Shown in pieces: positions 48,201-56,060 of a stretch of 64,000 bases of DNA. Within the stretch, counting starts at the first letter, position 1. The number at the start of each line of letters is the position of its first letter. The DNA lies in the NCBI GenBank assembly GCA_964573725.1, contig CAZNLJ010000019.1, positions 35,199-99,198 of the forward strand, in the 5' to 3' direction. Below the pieces are notes generated by a model. The model did not search any database and had not been told where the DNA came from. It saw only the letters and a list, made by a program, of their open reading frames with translations. This stretch comes from UBA6168 sp964573725. GTDB lineage: Bacteria > Bacteroidota > Bacteroidia > Chitinophagales > Saprospiraceae. The position numbers and the translations under genes were made by a program.

Positions 48201-50373
48201 AGCTGCCGGGATCGCCGCCGACGATGTCGAAACTGACGGTATAGAGGGTGTTGGTACCGTCGCAGGTGATGTCGAAATTGGAGATTTGGGGGGCCTCGGC
48301 CACGGTCAGCAGGACCGAATCGGTTCCGGGACTCAGGCAACCATTGGCATCGGTGACCGATAGCAAGGTATAGGTGCCACCCAGGTTGACGGGCAGTATG
48401 GTGGTGCCGGCACCGACCAGGAGGGGCGGCTGTGGTACCTGGTCGATCGAATACTCGATTTGGAGCGGTGGAACGCCGTTGACGGTGAAGGTCAGCGGCA
48501 GGGAAGCGCCGGTGTTTGCGCACAAGGTCCCACCGCCGGACATCGAGGCGGAAGGGGGCGCGTAAACGGTGACCAGGGCGGATCCGAGCCCGGGGCATTG
48601 TCCGGTGGCCGGCACTTCGTAGGTCACCAGGTGTTGTCCGGGGCCGAGGACGGCTGGATCCAGGGTGCCGTTCACACCCGCACTGCCACCCCAGCTGCCG
48701 CCCGGCGGATCGGCGCTAAGGGTCTGAAGACCTGCCTGTGGACAAAAAGGGCCGGTATTGCCGAGGGTGACGGTGGTCGCGGGCAGGATATCGATATCGA
48801 CGAATTGTGTATCCGCGCAGCCGGGGCCGCTGGAGACAAAATAACTGACCTGGAAAGTGCCGGTGCCCAGGCTGGCAGGGACCAGGATGCCGGCGCTGTT
48901 CGCTGCGCCCCCCCAGCTGCCGCCCGGCGGGGAGGCGTTCAGGCTGATTGGCGGGTCTTCGCTGCATAAGGGTCCCGTCGGTTGTATATTGGCCATGGGA
49001 AGGGGTATCACCGTCAGTTCCAACTCGTCCGTATCCGTACAACCGTTCGCATCGGTGTAGGTGTAACTCACCGGAAACTGTCCCGGTCCGACCAGGGAGG
49101 GGTCGAACAGGCCTTGTGGAGACGCGGCCCCCCCCCAGCTGCCACCGGAAGGGATCCCTTCCAGTACAAGCGGTGGGGCGGATTCACAGAGGGGTTGGAC
49201 GGGAGGAATGATGATGGCCACCGGTGCAGGCAACACTTGCACGTCGGTACTGGCGGTGGCGGTACAACCTTGGGCATCGGTGACCGTCACGGTATAGGTC
49301 CCGCCATTGATCAGGTCCGCCTGGGGCAAGGTGGGCTGTTGCTGGTTGGAGCTGAAAAAGAGCGGCCCGGACCAGCTGTAACCCACGCCGCCGGTGGCGG
49401 TAAGGACCAGGTCTTCCCCTGCGCAAAGGGGGCCGTTGTTCCCGGCGGCGGCAGGTGGCGGCGGCAATAGGTTCACCGTCACATCATCCGTCAGGGTGGC
49501 ATTACAGGCGTAGGTGATGGTGACCTGGTAGGCGGTGGTCGCCAGCGGACTGGCCGTCGGGTTGGCGGAGTTCAGGGATGAAAGGGTAGGATTGGGGGCC
49601 CATTGCCAGGCTTGTCCGTTCGGGTCCGCCTGCAAAGGCGTCGATTGACCGGGGCAAATGCTGACATCGTCCATCGGCTGGAGTTGCGGCGGGCCCAGGC
49701 AAACGGTGTGGGCGTTAGACAGCGAACCCGTCCCGGAGGAGAATCCGTAGTATACGTTGCTGGTCCCACCGAGCAGATTCAGGATGTTGCCGGTGTAGGA
49801 GATGAGGTTGCCGTCCAATTTGGCGGTCAGCTGTTGGGTCTGCGGGTTCCAATTGACGGAGAAGCAATGGTCGTTGCAATCCTCGATGTTGGCGATGGGA
49901 ATCGGGCCCGCCAGGTTGGAGGCCGCATTGTGGTCGACGGAGCCCTGGGAATAAATGGCCATGTGGTCGGAAGCCGGGTCTCCGAAGTTGCCGTTCTGGT
50001 AATCGTCCATCTCGATGGCGACGGAGGGGCTGATCCCCTGGTAGCCCATTTGGCCGCCGCCCGTTCCGACCGCTGTATTCGTCGTCGCGAAAATGAAGAC
50101 GATGCCATCCGCTCCGTCGCTGTCCTTGCAGCCGAAGTTCAATCGGGCATCCAGGTTGAACGGCTGGCTCAGGTTGACGGTCGTCGTCGAAAAGATGGTT
50201 CCGGCCTGCCCGGATGAATTGGGCGTCAATTGGTAACACCCGTTCCCCAGATTGGAGGCAGATCCGTTGGTGTTGAAGCTTTGGGCGCCCAGCCCACCGG
50301 CGGGCAACAACAGCAACAGCCAAAGTTTTCTTTGGAGAAGTTGCCGGTAGTCGTGACGCTGCTTTGTTTGCAT
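45283..50373 (-). CDS. Giant surface adhesin: L-type lectin, Ig/SprB-like repeats, Cys repeats, type B T9SS tail
   Basis: A 1696-aa secreted protein. Signal about 10-30 (LWLLLLLPAGGLGAQ). Bacterial L-type lectin domain (about 31-235): DGADGIVFIFATT, SPSVAIEMDDYQNGNFGDP. PKD/Ig-like segments follow, with three copies of a PPGGSWGGAA module (about 400-600). At about 1000-1270 a Cys-rich repeat occurs seven times (GCDSIV, GCDSLV; paired with TCDPSQAG, TCDPTQAG). SprB-like repeats (about 1290-1530: GLPGGTYAVTVTAANG, DLPAGTYSVTVSGAYQC, GLSDGTYTLTVGDENGC) precede the gliding motility-associated C-terminal domain FVPNAFSPDGNGHNDIF at about 1605. Type B signals export and attach such proteins via T9SS. 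Likely adhesion or gliding; ligand unknown. Confidence 0.9.
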   Translation of the reverse strand: MQTKQRHDYRQLLQRKLWLLLLLPAGGLGAQSFNTNGSASNLGNGCYQLTPNSSGQAGTIFSTTTVNLSQPFNLDARLNFGCKDSDGADGIVFIFATTNTAVGTGGGQMGYQGISPSVAIEMDDYQNGNFGDPASDHMAIYSQGSVDHNAASNLAGPIPIANIEDCNDHCFSVNWNPQTQQLTAKLDGNLISYTGNILNLLGGTSNVYYGFSSGTGSLSNAHTVCLGPPQLQPMDDVSICPGQSTPLQADPNGQAWQWAPNPTLSSLNSANPTASPLATTAYQVTITYACNATLTDDVTVNLLPPPPAAAGNNGPLCAGEDLVLTATGGVGYSWSGPLFFSSNQQQPTLPQADLINGGTYTVTVTDAQGCTATASTDVQVLPAPVAIIIPPVQPLCESAPPLVLEGIPSGGSWGGAASPQGLFDPSLVGPGQFPVSYTYTDANGCTDTDELELTVIPLPMANIQPTGPLCSEDPPISLNASPPGGSWGGAANSAGILVPASLGTGTFQVSYFVSSGPGCADTQFVDIDILPATTVTLGNTGPFCPQAGLQTLSADPPGGSWGGSAGVNGTLDPAVLGPGQHLVTYEVPATGQCPGLGSALVTVYAPPSASMSGGGTLCANTGASLPLTFTVNGVPPLQIEYSIDQVPQPPLLVGAGTTILPVNLGGTYTLLSVTDANGCLSPGTDSVLLTVAEAPQISNFDITCDGTNTLYTVSFDIVGGDPGSYSVTGSSGTLSGGSPFSFVSDPIPAGNPYDFLLDDANQCLPQQVSGSFSCLCSTDAGSMGSQPVTACAGESVTAVHLGDEVLDTDDTLLFILHTAAGNNAGTILSWNHTPVFQFLPPLVTGTTYYISAIAGNPDGNGLVDLTDPCLSVAFGTPVLFRALPTVHLAPDTALCAGKPVTLTFNLSGTAPFDLTYTDGNQVFSLLNILDGHGLALTAVGTASYQVLSVTDNNLPACEGIPDASATLTVWQPAASQQAVSICQGDSLPVNGNWLSAPGIYSDTLATFQGCDSISTIQLTVLPVDTTYLTDASCDPSQTGLTVVVLPNQYGCDSTVFLEISYTETDTQFVALHTCQPSEAGIYADLYTTPQGCDSLVITTVTYLPPILDTIPAFTCDPTQAGSFTETFPAASGCDSIVTTIVVLLPGSTTNLQLNTCDPSQAGTFSDTLTNQAGCDSIVIRQVTYIPGDTTLLSATTCDPAAAGIFTELLTNRYGCDSLVVETVLLLPSDSVFLTADTCDVLAVGTYTTLLQNQYGCDSLVILTVSLRPADACGVTLAISADTIPCGQNTGTLQLSVLQGLAPFSYQWQELTGGTAGSGTGNGPQLSLTGLPGGTYAVTVTAANGLTATIQTVMTQYFPPFLTVSVLSDYQGFGVSCQDAADGALSADVIGNAPPYSFFWSNGAQAAQLYDLPAGTYSVTVSGAYQCTAAMTVDLTAPPRLDISLLVRDLTCFETQEGSITAVPTGGTPPYTYRLNGGSPTDSGIFTGLSDGTYTLTVGDENGCLATEIVWINAPLPVTVELGADDYLLLGEQTVITALVNLPLDSLAGVVWSALDSSACPDCLDQAVAPLITTTYQVSVTASNGCRDSDQLTLFVDRRKQVFVPNAFSPDGNGHNDIFYIQARPGIIRTIRSFRVYSRWGESVMAHEGFSPNDPTFGWDGVHRGRLMDPQVFTWMAEIEFTDGETGLFKGDVVLMR

Positions 50374-50745
50374 GTTTGTTGTTTTACCGCCGTAAGATAG
50401 CTGTTTTTCTTACTCGCTGACCCTGAATCCGGCATTTGTACTAAGGAGCAGGATTCGTTCGGAAAAAGACGGTGCCGCATGCTTTGTTTAGATGCGGAAG
50501 TTTCCTAATATTGCATCCGTTCCGGTATTTTTTCAGACTTCACTAGCCGGAACTTCCGTGACCGACCCGTTTATCCGGTCAATTCTCCAGACAATTTCCA
50601 GCACAAAATAAGAAAACCGCCGGTATCGGACGGTAAGGCTTTTTTTCCGGCGCCATGTGCCGGGCATGTAGCCACGAGCCGATATCCTGGTAGTTTGTAT
50701 ACATGCATTTTTTCTTTTCATTTTACTCATACGGTAAACTTTTTC

Positions 50746-50753
50746 TACTTTTG
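50746..50753 (+). promoter_or_regulatory. -7 box of the DUF3127 gene
   Basis: TACTTTTG matches TAnnTTTG exactly; 20 bp upstream lies TTTA, a fair -33 match. Predicted start about 50760, directly at the leader hairpin, giving a leader of about 145 nt. Confidence 0.55.
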
Positions 50754-50762
50754 AAGGTGAGT

Positions 50763-50799
50763 AAGGAAGGCCATGCACATCCGTGCATGTGCCTTTCTT
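50763..50799 (+). ncRNA. 5'-terminal leader hairpin
   Basis: Arms AAGGAAGGCCATGCAC (50763-50778) and GTGCATG-T-GCCTTTCTT (50783-50799) pair with one bulged T and one G-U around an ATCC loop. It begins a few bases after the predicted transcription start, so the mRNA would carry a stable 5' stem, or a short terminated RNA could be made. Which is not decidable from sequence. Confidence 0.5.
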
Positions 50800-50904
50800 A
50801 TCGTAGCGTGCCCGCAGTGACGTCCGGACCAATGACGTCGGAAAATGGGAAGCCGTCAATCCTTCAATCATTTCCAACGGGAAACCCGAACAAAATTAAC
50901 AGAT

Positions 50905-51285
50905 ATGGCAAATTTTGAAGTCGAAGGAAGACTCATCAGAAAATACGATACCGAACAGAAGACCCCCTCTTTTCAGTCCAGGGAATTCGTCATCGAAGTG
51001 CCGGATGGCAATTATCCACAGTTTGTGAAGTTCCAACTGGTACAGGACCGATGTGCTTTGCTGGACCCCTTCAACGAGTCGGATATGATAAAGGTGAGTT
51101 TCGACCTACGTGGTCGCGAATGGCAAGGTAGGTATTTTACCAATCTCAATGCCTGGCGATTGGAAAAGGTGTCGGATGGCGGGGTGCCTACTGTCACGAA
51201 TCCCGCTTCGGACACGTCCGGCTTTCCGAAGGCCGATGCGGCACCTGCGACGCCGCCCACGCCGCTGGATGACCTGCCTTTCTGA
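50905..51285 (+). CDS. DUF3127 protein with SSB-like acidic tip
   Basis: A 126-aa cytoplasmic protein of the DUF3127 family, a Bacteroidota-specific OB-like group. The start MANFEVEGRLIRKYD at 50905, and FQSREFVIEV, YPQFVKFQLVQDRC and GREWQGRYFTNLNAWR are conserved. After a Pro/Ala/Thr linker (about 95-118) the protein ends LDDLPF, very like the SSB C-terminal peptide (DDIPF) that docks DNA-repair and replication proteins. This suggests a single-strand-binding-like role. The gene has its own promoter and a structured leader. Confidence 0.85.
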   Translation: MANFEVEGRLIRKYDTEQKTPSFQSREFVIEVPDGNYPQFVKFQLVQDRCALLDPFNESDMIKVSFDLRGREWQGRYFTNLNAWRLEKVSDGGVPTVTNPASDTSGFPKADAAPATPPTPLDDLPF

Positions 51286-51716
51286 CCGGTGCGTCTGTAG
51301 GTTTTCAACGGATTTCTTAATTTCTTCGCCGCGTTGTGGATTCGGATCCTTCCTGGGGGGGGATTCCGGTTCTTGCATTCAGTCGAAAAGGATGGAGACC
51401 TCGAAGGCCTTTCCGCAAGCCGGTACCAATCGCCGAGTGTACGGAGGTGCCTGTGTACGGCCCGGGACTTGGCAAGACGACGGCCGTCGTCTTATCCCGT
51501 ATGTAAAATTCGGCAGGCTATCGCGTCCGTCTGCCCGGGCGCTTCGGCTGCTACCGAGCGTCAAGGGCATTAAATGGTCCGGAGGAGGTCCCACCGGATG
51601 ACCTTTGCCTTGTTCCGACCTGCAAATCCCGAATTGTCAGGGCAGATGCCGACCGGTGAGGTCCAGCGTACGGATTCCCCGCCGAACCCTACTCCGGTGC
51701 CTCCGCCGCCCTTGGC
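51286..51716. other. Gene-free stretch of 431 bp
   Basis: Between the DUF3127 gene and the peroxiredoxin stop. It contains an eight-G run at 51355-51362. ORFs here are short and lack conserved features; no tRNA-like or promoter-like element was convincing. Confidence 0.35.
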
Positions 51717-52358
51717 TTACGAACCCAGCGGATCGGGCGTGGTCCGCAGATAGGGTTTGATGGATGTGTGCCCTTTGGGAAATTTCTCCGGGATCGCCTC
51801 GTCCGGTACGGACGGAAGAATGACGACATCCTGCCCGGATTCCCAGTCCGCCGGTGTGGCCACACTATGGTAGGCGGTCAGTTGCAGGCTGTCGATGACA
51901 CGGAGGATTTCCAGGAAATTGCGGCCGGTGGAGGGCGGATAGGTGAGGGTCAGCTTGATTTTCTTGTCGGGCCCGATGATGAACACGGACCGTACCGTGA
52001 CCTTTTCCGTGGCGTTGGGATGAATCATGTCGTACAAGGTGGCAATCTGCCGGTCCTCATCCGCAATGATGGGGAAATTCATGGAAACATGCTGGGTTTC
52101 CTCAATATCCTTGATCCAAACCAGATGGGAATCGAGGGAATCTACGCTCAAGGCCATGACCTTGACGTTCCGCTGGTCGAATGCTGCTTTCAGGGCAGCT
52201 GTCCGACCGAGTTCGGTCGTACAGACCGGGGTGAAATCGGCCGGGTGGGAAAACAACACACCCCAGCTGTCACCCAACCATTGGTGAAATCGGATGATCC
52301 CTTCCGTCGTCCTGGCGGTGAAGTCCGGTGCCGTGTCTCCTAATCTCAGTGATGCCAT
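51717..52358 (-). CDS. 1-Cys peroxiredoxin (Prx6-type)
   Basis: A 213-aa peroxidase that reduces hydrogen peroxide and alkyl hydroperoxides. The peroxidatic site is FTPVCTTELGR with Cys46; the Prx6 group is shown by the long C-terminal domain (ATPADWESGQDVVILPSVPD) and no resolving Cys is seen. The N-terminus MASLRLGDTAPDFTA is typical. It is preceded by an AT-rich upstream region and probably stands alone. Start at 52358. Confidence 0.96.
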   Translation of the reverse strand: MASLRLGDTAPDFTARTTEGIIRFHQWLGDSWGVLFSHPADFTPVCTTELGRTAALKAAFDQRNVKVMALSVDSLDSHLVWIKDIEETQHVSMNFPIIADEDRQIATLYDMIHPNATEKVTVRSVFIIGPDKKIKLTLTYPPSTGRNFLEILRVIDSLQLTAYHSVATPADWESGQDVVILPSVPDEAIPEKFPKGHTSIKPYLRTTPDPLGS

Positions 52359-52766
52359 GTGAATTTCTTTTTAAGGTGATCGGAGCTCAAATCTCCAAAA
52401 AAATATTAATTATATCAAATTAGTATGATTAAATTCAGCAAGGATGATGCCAGTACTCCCTGCGGAGGGACTTGGGCATAGGGTGTGGTCGGGGCCACCG
52501 GGCGGAGGCCGGCGTAGGCAGGCGAGGACAGCCCTTTTGCAACCGGGAATGCTAGATACAATCAGCTGATTAGCGGACCTTAGGCTGTGCATGGGATGCC
52601 GATACCGGCAATCCCGGCATGGACCTAACAAGAAAACTGCGGTGCCTTGGGACCACCATCGACCAGGCCTGATCGGATTTCAGGTACCCGGTAATCCGTC
52701 TGGTATTAACTTTGCCGGAACAGGGGCCGGTCGCATCCGTCCCGTTTACCAACCAATCACGGGAAG
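52359..52766. promoter_or_regulatory. Divergent region between peroxiredoxin and hypothetical gene
   Basis: 408 bp. The part next to the peroxiredoxin is strikingly AT-rich (about 52385-52440). There a minus-strand TTTG followed after 20 bp by GAGATTTG is a possible promoter. On the plus strand TAACTTTG at 52707-52714 matches TAnnTTTG exactly and would start the gene at 52767 with a leader of about 46 nt. No other gene is supported in the stretch. Confidence 0.5.
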
Positions 52767-53078
52767 ATGGTCAATCTAACCAAACACACGCTGCAGAAAC
52801 TGGAGGTCCTCCTGGGGGAACTCGGCTACGTCATCCGATATGAGAAAGGCAATTTCAATTCCGGCTATTGTATCGTGGAGCAGCGGAACATCATCGTCAT
52901 CAACAAGTTCTTCGAGACGGAGGCCAGGGCTTCCATCTTGATGGACATCCTGGGGACCATCCGGTTCGATCCGGCTATCCTGGGGGAGAAATCCGCTAAA
53001 TTCTATGATAAGATCCGGGAGGGGAAAACACCGACATCGGCACAGGAGGAAGGCACCCCTGTCGAAGGCGGCAGTTAG
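52767..53078 (+). CDS. Conserved hypothetical protein next to nadR
   Basis: A 103-aa cytoplasmic protein (MVNLTKHTLQKLEVLLGELG; NFNSGYCIVEQRNIIVINKF; ASILMDILGTIRFDPAILGE). The mix of a helical start, a beta-hairpin and a second helix looks like a small fold without known catalytic residues. I recall similar short proteins of Bacteroidota but cannot name a function. Its stop overlaps the nadR stop by four bases on the opposite strand (tail to tail). Not in an operon. Confidence 0.7.
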   Translation: MVNLTKHTLQKLEVLLGELGYVIRYEKGNFNSGYCIVEQRNIIVINKFFETEARASILMDILGTIRFDPAILGEKSAKFYDKIREGKTPTSAQEEGTPVEGGS

Positions 53079-54064
53079 CGGGTTGTGCCGTCCAACAGCC
53101 GGTCGATGATTTCCACGGCTTGTCGGAAGCGAGCTTCGAAATCACCGGAGATGACGGAATAGGGTAGTCGTCTGCTGTCGAGTTCATCCCTGATCCGTTG
53201 GAAGTGGCTGGCCCTTACATCACCGTAGCTGCGGATACCGTCGGAAACCCAATGGATATCGGGTGCAAGGAGCAGGAAATGGTCATACCGGCGGGCATGG
53301 TTAGCCTCGATGATCCAGGCAGGGCACTGCCGCAGGTAGATTTCCCCCCAGACTTCGGTGACGATCAGGTCCGTATCGCAGAGCAAAAGCCGGTTGGACA
53401 ATTGGGCGGCCTCATCTTCGAGCAGGATTTGACCGCCGGCGATATGGGCGAAGTCCATGGGGCCGAGCTGTTGCCCGAACCGTTCGGTGTACGTCCTTCC
53501 GTATTCCGGGACCCAGTTGGTCTGGTAATGTTCGGCCAGTTGTTTGGCAAGGGTGGTCTTGCCGACGGATTCCGGACCTGTCAGGACCACTTTCCGCACG
53601 AAGTGTCCCTTTGCCGCCGGCAACACCTGCTGCCGGTAGTTGTCCGGTGCGGCGAGGATATCCCGGCTGCGGAGCATACCGGAAAGGCTGTGGCGGGGCA
53701 GTTGGTGCAGGCTAACGGTTTCCGGGAGGGTAGGGAAGGTCGGGAGCGGTCGCTCATGGGCATGGAGCCAGGTCCGGAATCCCGCTTCGACAAGTTGGCG
53801 GACGAAAGGGTGTTGCGGGAGCATCGCCAGCAGGTTGGGAAAATCCGGTGATATACCGGGCATGACCAGATGGATGACCCGGTGCGTCGGAAAGCTGGCT
53901 TTCATCCAGGCATACCGCAAGGCCCCGGGGACAGGGTCGGCCTCCGAGCTGCAGACCAAAAGGGTGAGCTCCGATACCTGCCTACCGGCTGCTTCCACCA
54001 AGTGCAGATGACCGGCATGCGGCACCATGAACTTACCGGGCAACAGCCCTTGGATTGATGTCAT
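53075..54064 (-). CDS. nadR: NadR-like NMN adenylyltransferase/ribosylnicotinamide kinase
   Basis: A 329-aa bifunctional NAD salvage enzyme. N-terminal nucleotidyl transferase (about 1-160) with GKFMVPHAGHLHLV (HxGH). C-terminal P-loop kinase (about 165-329) with VVLTGPESVGKTTLAKQLAE, WVPEYGRTYTERFGQ and LLLCDTDLIVTEVW. Length fits a NadR without the N-terminal HTH regulator of enterobacteria. The usual SGTxIR is degenerate here (LSGMLRSRD), which could lower NMNAT activity. Start at 54064 follows the GLLPGKF family start; the longer reading to 54127 runs into an inverted repeat. It makes NAD from nicotinamide riboside/NMN. Confidence 0.88.
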   Translation of the reverse strand: MTSIQGLLPGKFMVPHAGHLHLVEAAGRQVSELTLLVCSSEADPVPGALRYAWMKASFPTHRVIHLVMPGISPDFPNLLAMLPQHPFVRQLVEAGFRTWLHAHERPLPTFPTLPETVSLHQLPRHSLSGMLRSRDILAAPDNYRQQVLPAAKGHFVRKVVLTGPESVGKTTLAKQLAEHYQTNWVPEYGRTYTERFGQQLGPMDFAHIAGGQILLEDEAAQLSNRLLLCDTDLIVTEVWGEIYLRQCPAWIIEANHARRYDHFLLLAPDIHWVSDGIRSYGDVRASHFQRIRDELDSRRLPYSVISGDFEARFRQAVEIIDRLLDGTTR

Positions 54065-54535
54065 CGTGCCTTTTGTTTTGGCCGTATATGGGAAGAATCC
54101 ATAACTGATCTGAATATTTCCGGCCATGCGGAAGCATCGCCTTCCGCATGGCCGGCTGGGCTGCCCGTTTGCCGAAGTGGCAATCCCTCGCTGTACAGAC
54201 AGCGGCTACCCTGGCGTTCATCATCCTTGTCATGGAATTGGTCATGCCGCTGCCGGAGTGGGTGGGCACCAGGTAGACGGGGACAGTTCCGCAGGTTATC
54301 CGAATACATGTTCTACCGGCGTAAACCGTCCGACAAATCTAATGACTGCCGCCGGAATTAAGGCACCATTGTACGACCGGTTTTTCGATTTTATTTTCGG
54401 ATGGGGCGTATGGACCAAAGACGGTAGCTTCCGACCAAGCGATTACAAGTGCCGCCTTGTACCAAGCGCGTCGGTCGCACCTGCCGAATCATTCCCGACG
54501 GGCAGTTTTATTTCATCCCCTCCGGTCCGGGTCGC
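54065..54535. other. Gene-free stretch between nadR and the metallophosphoesterase
   Basis: 471 bp. Apart from the hairpin at 54120-54155 (separate entry) I see no promoter, RNA or coding signal in it. Confidence 0.35.
54120..54155. repeat. 15-bp inverted repeat upstream of nadR
   Basis: CCGGCCATGCGGAAG (54120-54134) and CTTCCGCATGGCCGG (54141-54155) are perfect reverse complements around CATCGC. It lies 56 bp upstream of the nadR ATG, in its likely leader or promoter. No T tract follows on either strand, so it is more likely a leader hairpin or protein site than a terminator. Confidence 0.75.
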
Positions 54536-55789
54536 TCAGGCATCAGCCCTTCTCAATTCAAGGACGGTGATTTCCGGCCAGATTCCCACCCTGCCGTGGA
54601 AACCGAGGTAGCCGAACCCCCGGTTGATATACAGGAAACGCCCGGCCTCCTCATACAGGCCGGCCCATTTCGGGTACCTGTACTTGACAGGACTCCACCG
54701 GAATCCCGGGATTTCCACACCGACCTGCATGCCATGGGTATGGCCGGACAAGGTAAGGTGGATGGGGTTGGGTTCCGCTTTGACTTGTTGGTCCCAGTGT
54801 GTGGGGTCGTGGGAAAGCAGGACTTTGAAACGATCCTCCGGCAAGCCCTGCAAGGCTTTTTGAAGGTCGCCACGCTGGCCGAAACCCAAGCCCCAGTTCT
54901 CTACACCGAGTAAGGCGATTTGCGCGCCGTCCTTTTCCAACAGGATGTGCTCATCCTGCAGCAGGCGGAAGCCGATGGCCGCATGGTGTGCTTTCAATGC
55001 TTCGAAGTTATGCTTCTTGTCCGCGTCGGTCTCCCATTGGTGGTAATCCCCGTAATCGTGGTTGCCAAGGATGGAGTAAGCGCCGAAGGGAGCCCTTATT
55101 TGTCCGAAGTAGGAAATCCAAGGTTCGATTTCGGAGGCCAGGCTGTTGACCAAATCGCCGGTGAAGACAAAAAGGTCGGATCCTTGCTCGTTGACCAGCT
55201 CGATGCCGCGACGGACGGCATCGGGATCCCGGAAGCTGCCGGAATGGATGTCGGAGACCTGCGTGATCGTGAATCCGTCGAAAGCGGGGGGGAGGTCCCG
55301 GAAGTGGACGGTATGGCGATGGATCTTGTAATTATGCTTCCCCCGGGTGATGCCGTAGAGGAAGGAGGTGAAGGGAATGGTCGCGATGCCGAGTGCCACC
55401 TGACTGACGAACTGCCTCCTTTGCGGCAGGAAGCCATTGGCATCCCTTCCGTTGCCGGTGACCCACTGTACCCCGCCTTCCGTCACCCGCCAAATGTCTT
55501 CTCCCATCAGGACGACCACGAAGACGATTTTTGTCACCAACATCGTCAGGAACAAGCTGCCGGCCATGGTAGCGTAATTGTTCGTACGCCCCCAAACCAG
55601 GAAAGCCGCCAGCATGAAGACCGGAAGCCCGATGCTGATCACCCAGTGTCCCCACCGGACGGCCTGGCGCATCAGCTGGTTGGGAAGTGGAGCCGTCAAT
55701 GCCTTGACACCCTGGTAGACATACAGGTCCAGCGCGAGTACCAGCAGCAGGAGCAACAATGCGAGAATAAGAAAACCGGGCCTTGTCAT
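54536..55789 (-). CDS. Membrane-anchored metallophosphoesterase (YkuE/YaeI-like)
   Basis: A 417-aa phosphoesterase. Four hydrophobic segments at the N-terminus (about 4-150: LILALLLLLLVLALDLYVYQG, WVISIGLPVFMLAAFLVW, MAGSLFLTMLVTKIVFVVVL, ALGIATIPFTSFLYGI) precede a calcineurin-like domain (about 160-417). Dimetal motifs: VSDIHSG, TGDLVNS, GNHDY, LSHDPTHW and SGHTHG. YkuE-type enzymes act on phospholipids such as UDP-diacylglucosamine-like or lysophospholipids. Start at 55789 (MTRPGFLIL); the frame extends to 55984 but with no membrane segment. Divergent from araB. Confidence 0.88.
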   Translation of the reverse strand: MTRPGFLILALLLLLLVLALDLYVYQGVKALTAPLPNQLMRQAVRWGHWVISIGLPVFMLAAFLVWGRTNNYATMAGSLFLTMLVTKIVFVVVLMGEDIWRVTEGGVQWVTGNGRDANGFLPQRRQFVSQVALGIATIPFTSFLYGITRGKHNYKIHRHTVHFRDLPPAFDGFTITQVSDIHSGSFRDPDAVRRGIELVNEQGSDLFVFTGDLVNSLASEIEPWISYFGQIRAPFGAYSILGNHDYGDYHQWETDADKKHNFEALKAHHAAIGFRLLQDEHILLEKDGAQIALLGVENWGLGFGQRGDLQKALQGLPEDRFKVLLSHDPTHWDQQVKAEPNPIHLTLSGHTHGMQVGVEIPGFRWSPVKYRYPKWAGLYEEAGRFLYINRGFGYLGFHGRVGIWPEITVLELRRADA

Positions 55790-56060
55790 GGACTTTGTGT
55801 TGAATGGAAAAAAAGCTTTCCTTTTCCAACAACCGGTATCAGATTTTGGTTCAGCGCTTCGTCCGGTGCTGCGTTGCGGAAGGCCGGCAGTTTTTATTCG
55901 ACAGGCGTAGGGTCGGATATGCTTACCGCTCAAATATTCCGTACATTGGGCCGTTGCGGGTCGGCATCCACCTGTCTGTTTCACCCGGCGGGGCAGTACG
56001 GAGGCGATGTCCGTCCGCGTCGGAACAGGATGTCTTGATTTTTATGACGAAGGAAAGAAC

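Larger units (their letters stand above)
50374..50904. promoter_or_regulatory. Region upstream of DUF3127 gene and adhesin
   Basis: 531 bp of lower-GC DNA between divergent genes. It holds the promoter and leader hairpin of the DUF3127 gene (entries below) and, on the minus strand, a weak TATCTTAC at about 50399-50392 before the adhesin. No coding ORF is convincing. The stretch 50500-50745 shows nothing recognisable. Confidence 0.45.

Noticed and set aside
51355..51362. Eight-G run as a contingency locus
   Set aside because: Lies in non-coding DNA with no promoter close by.
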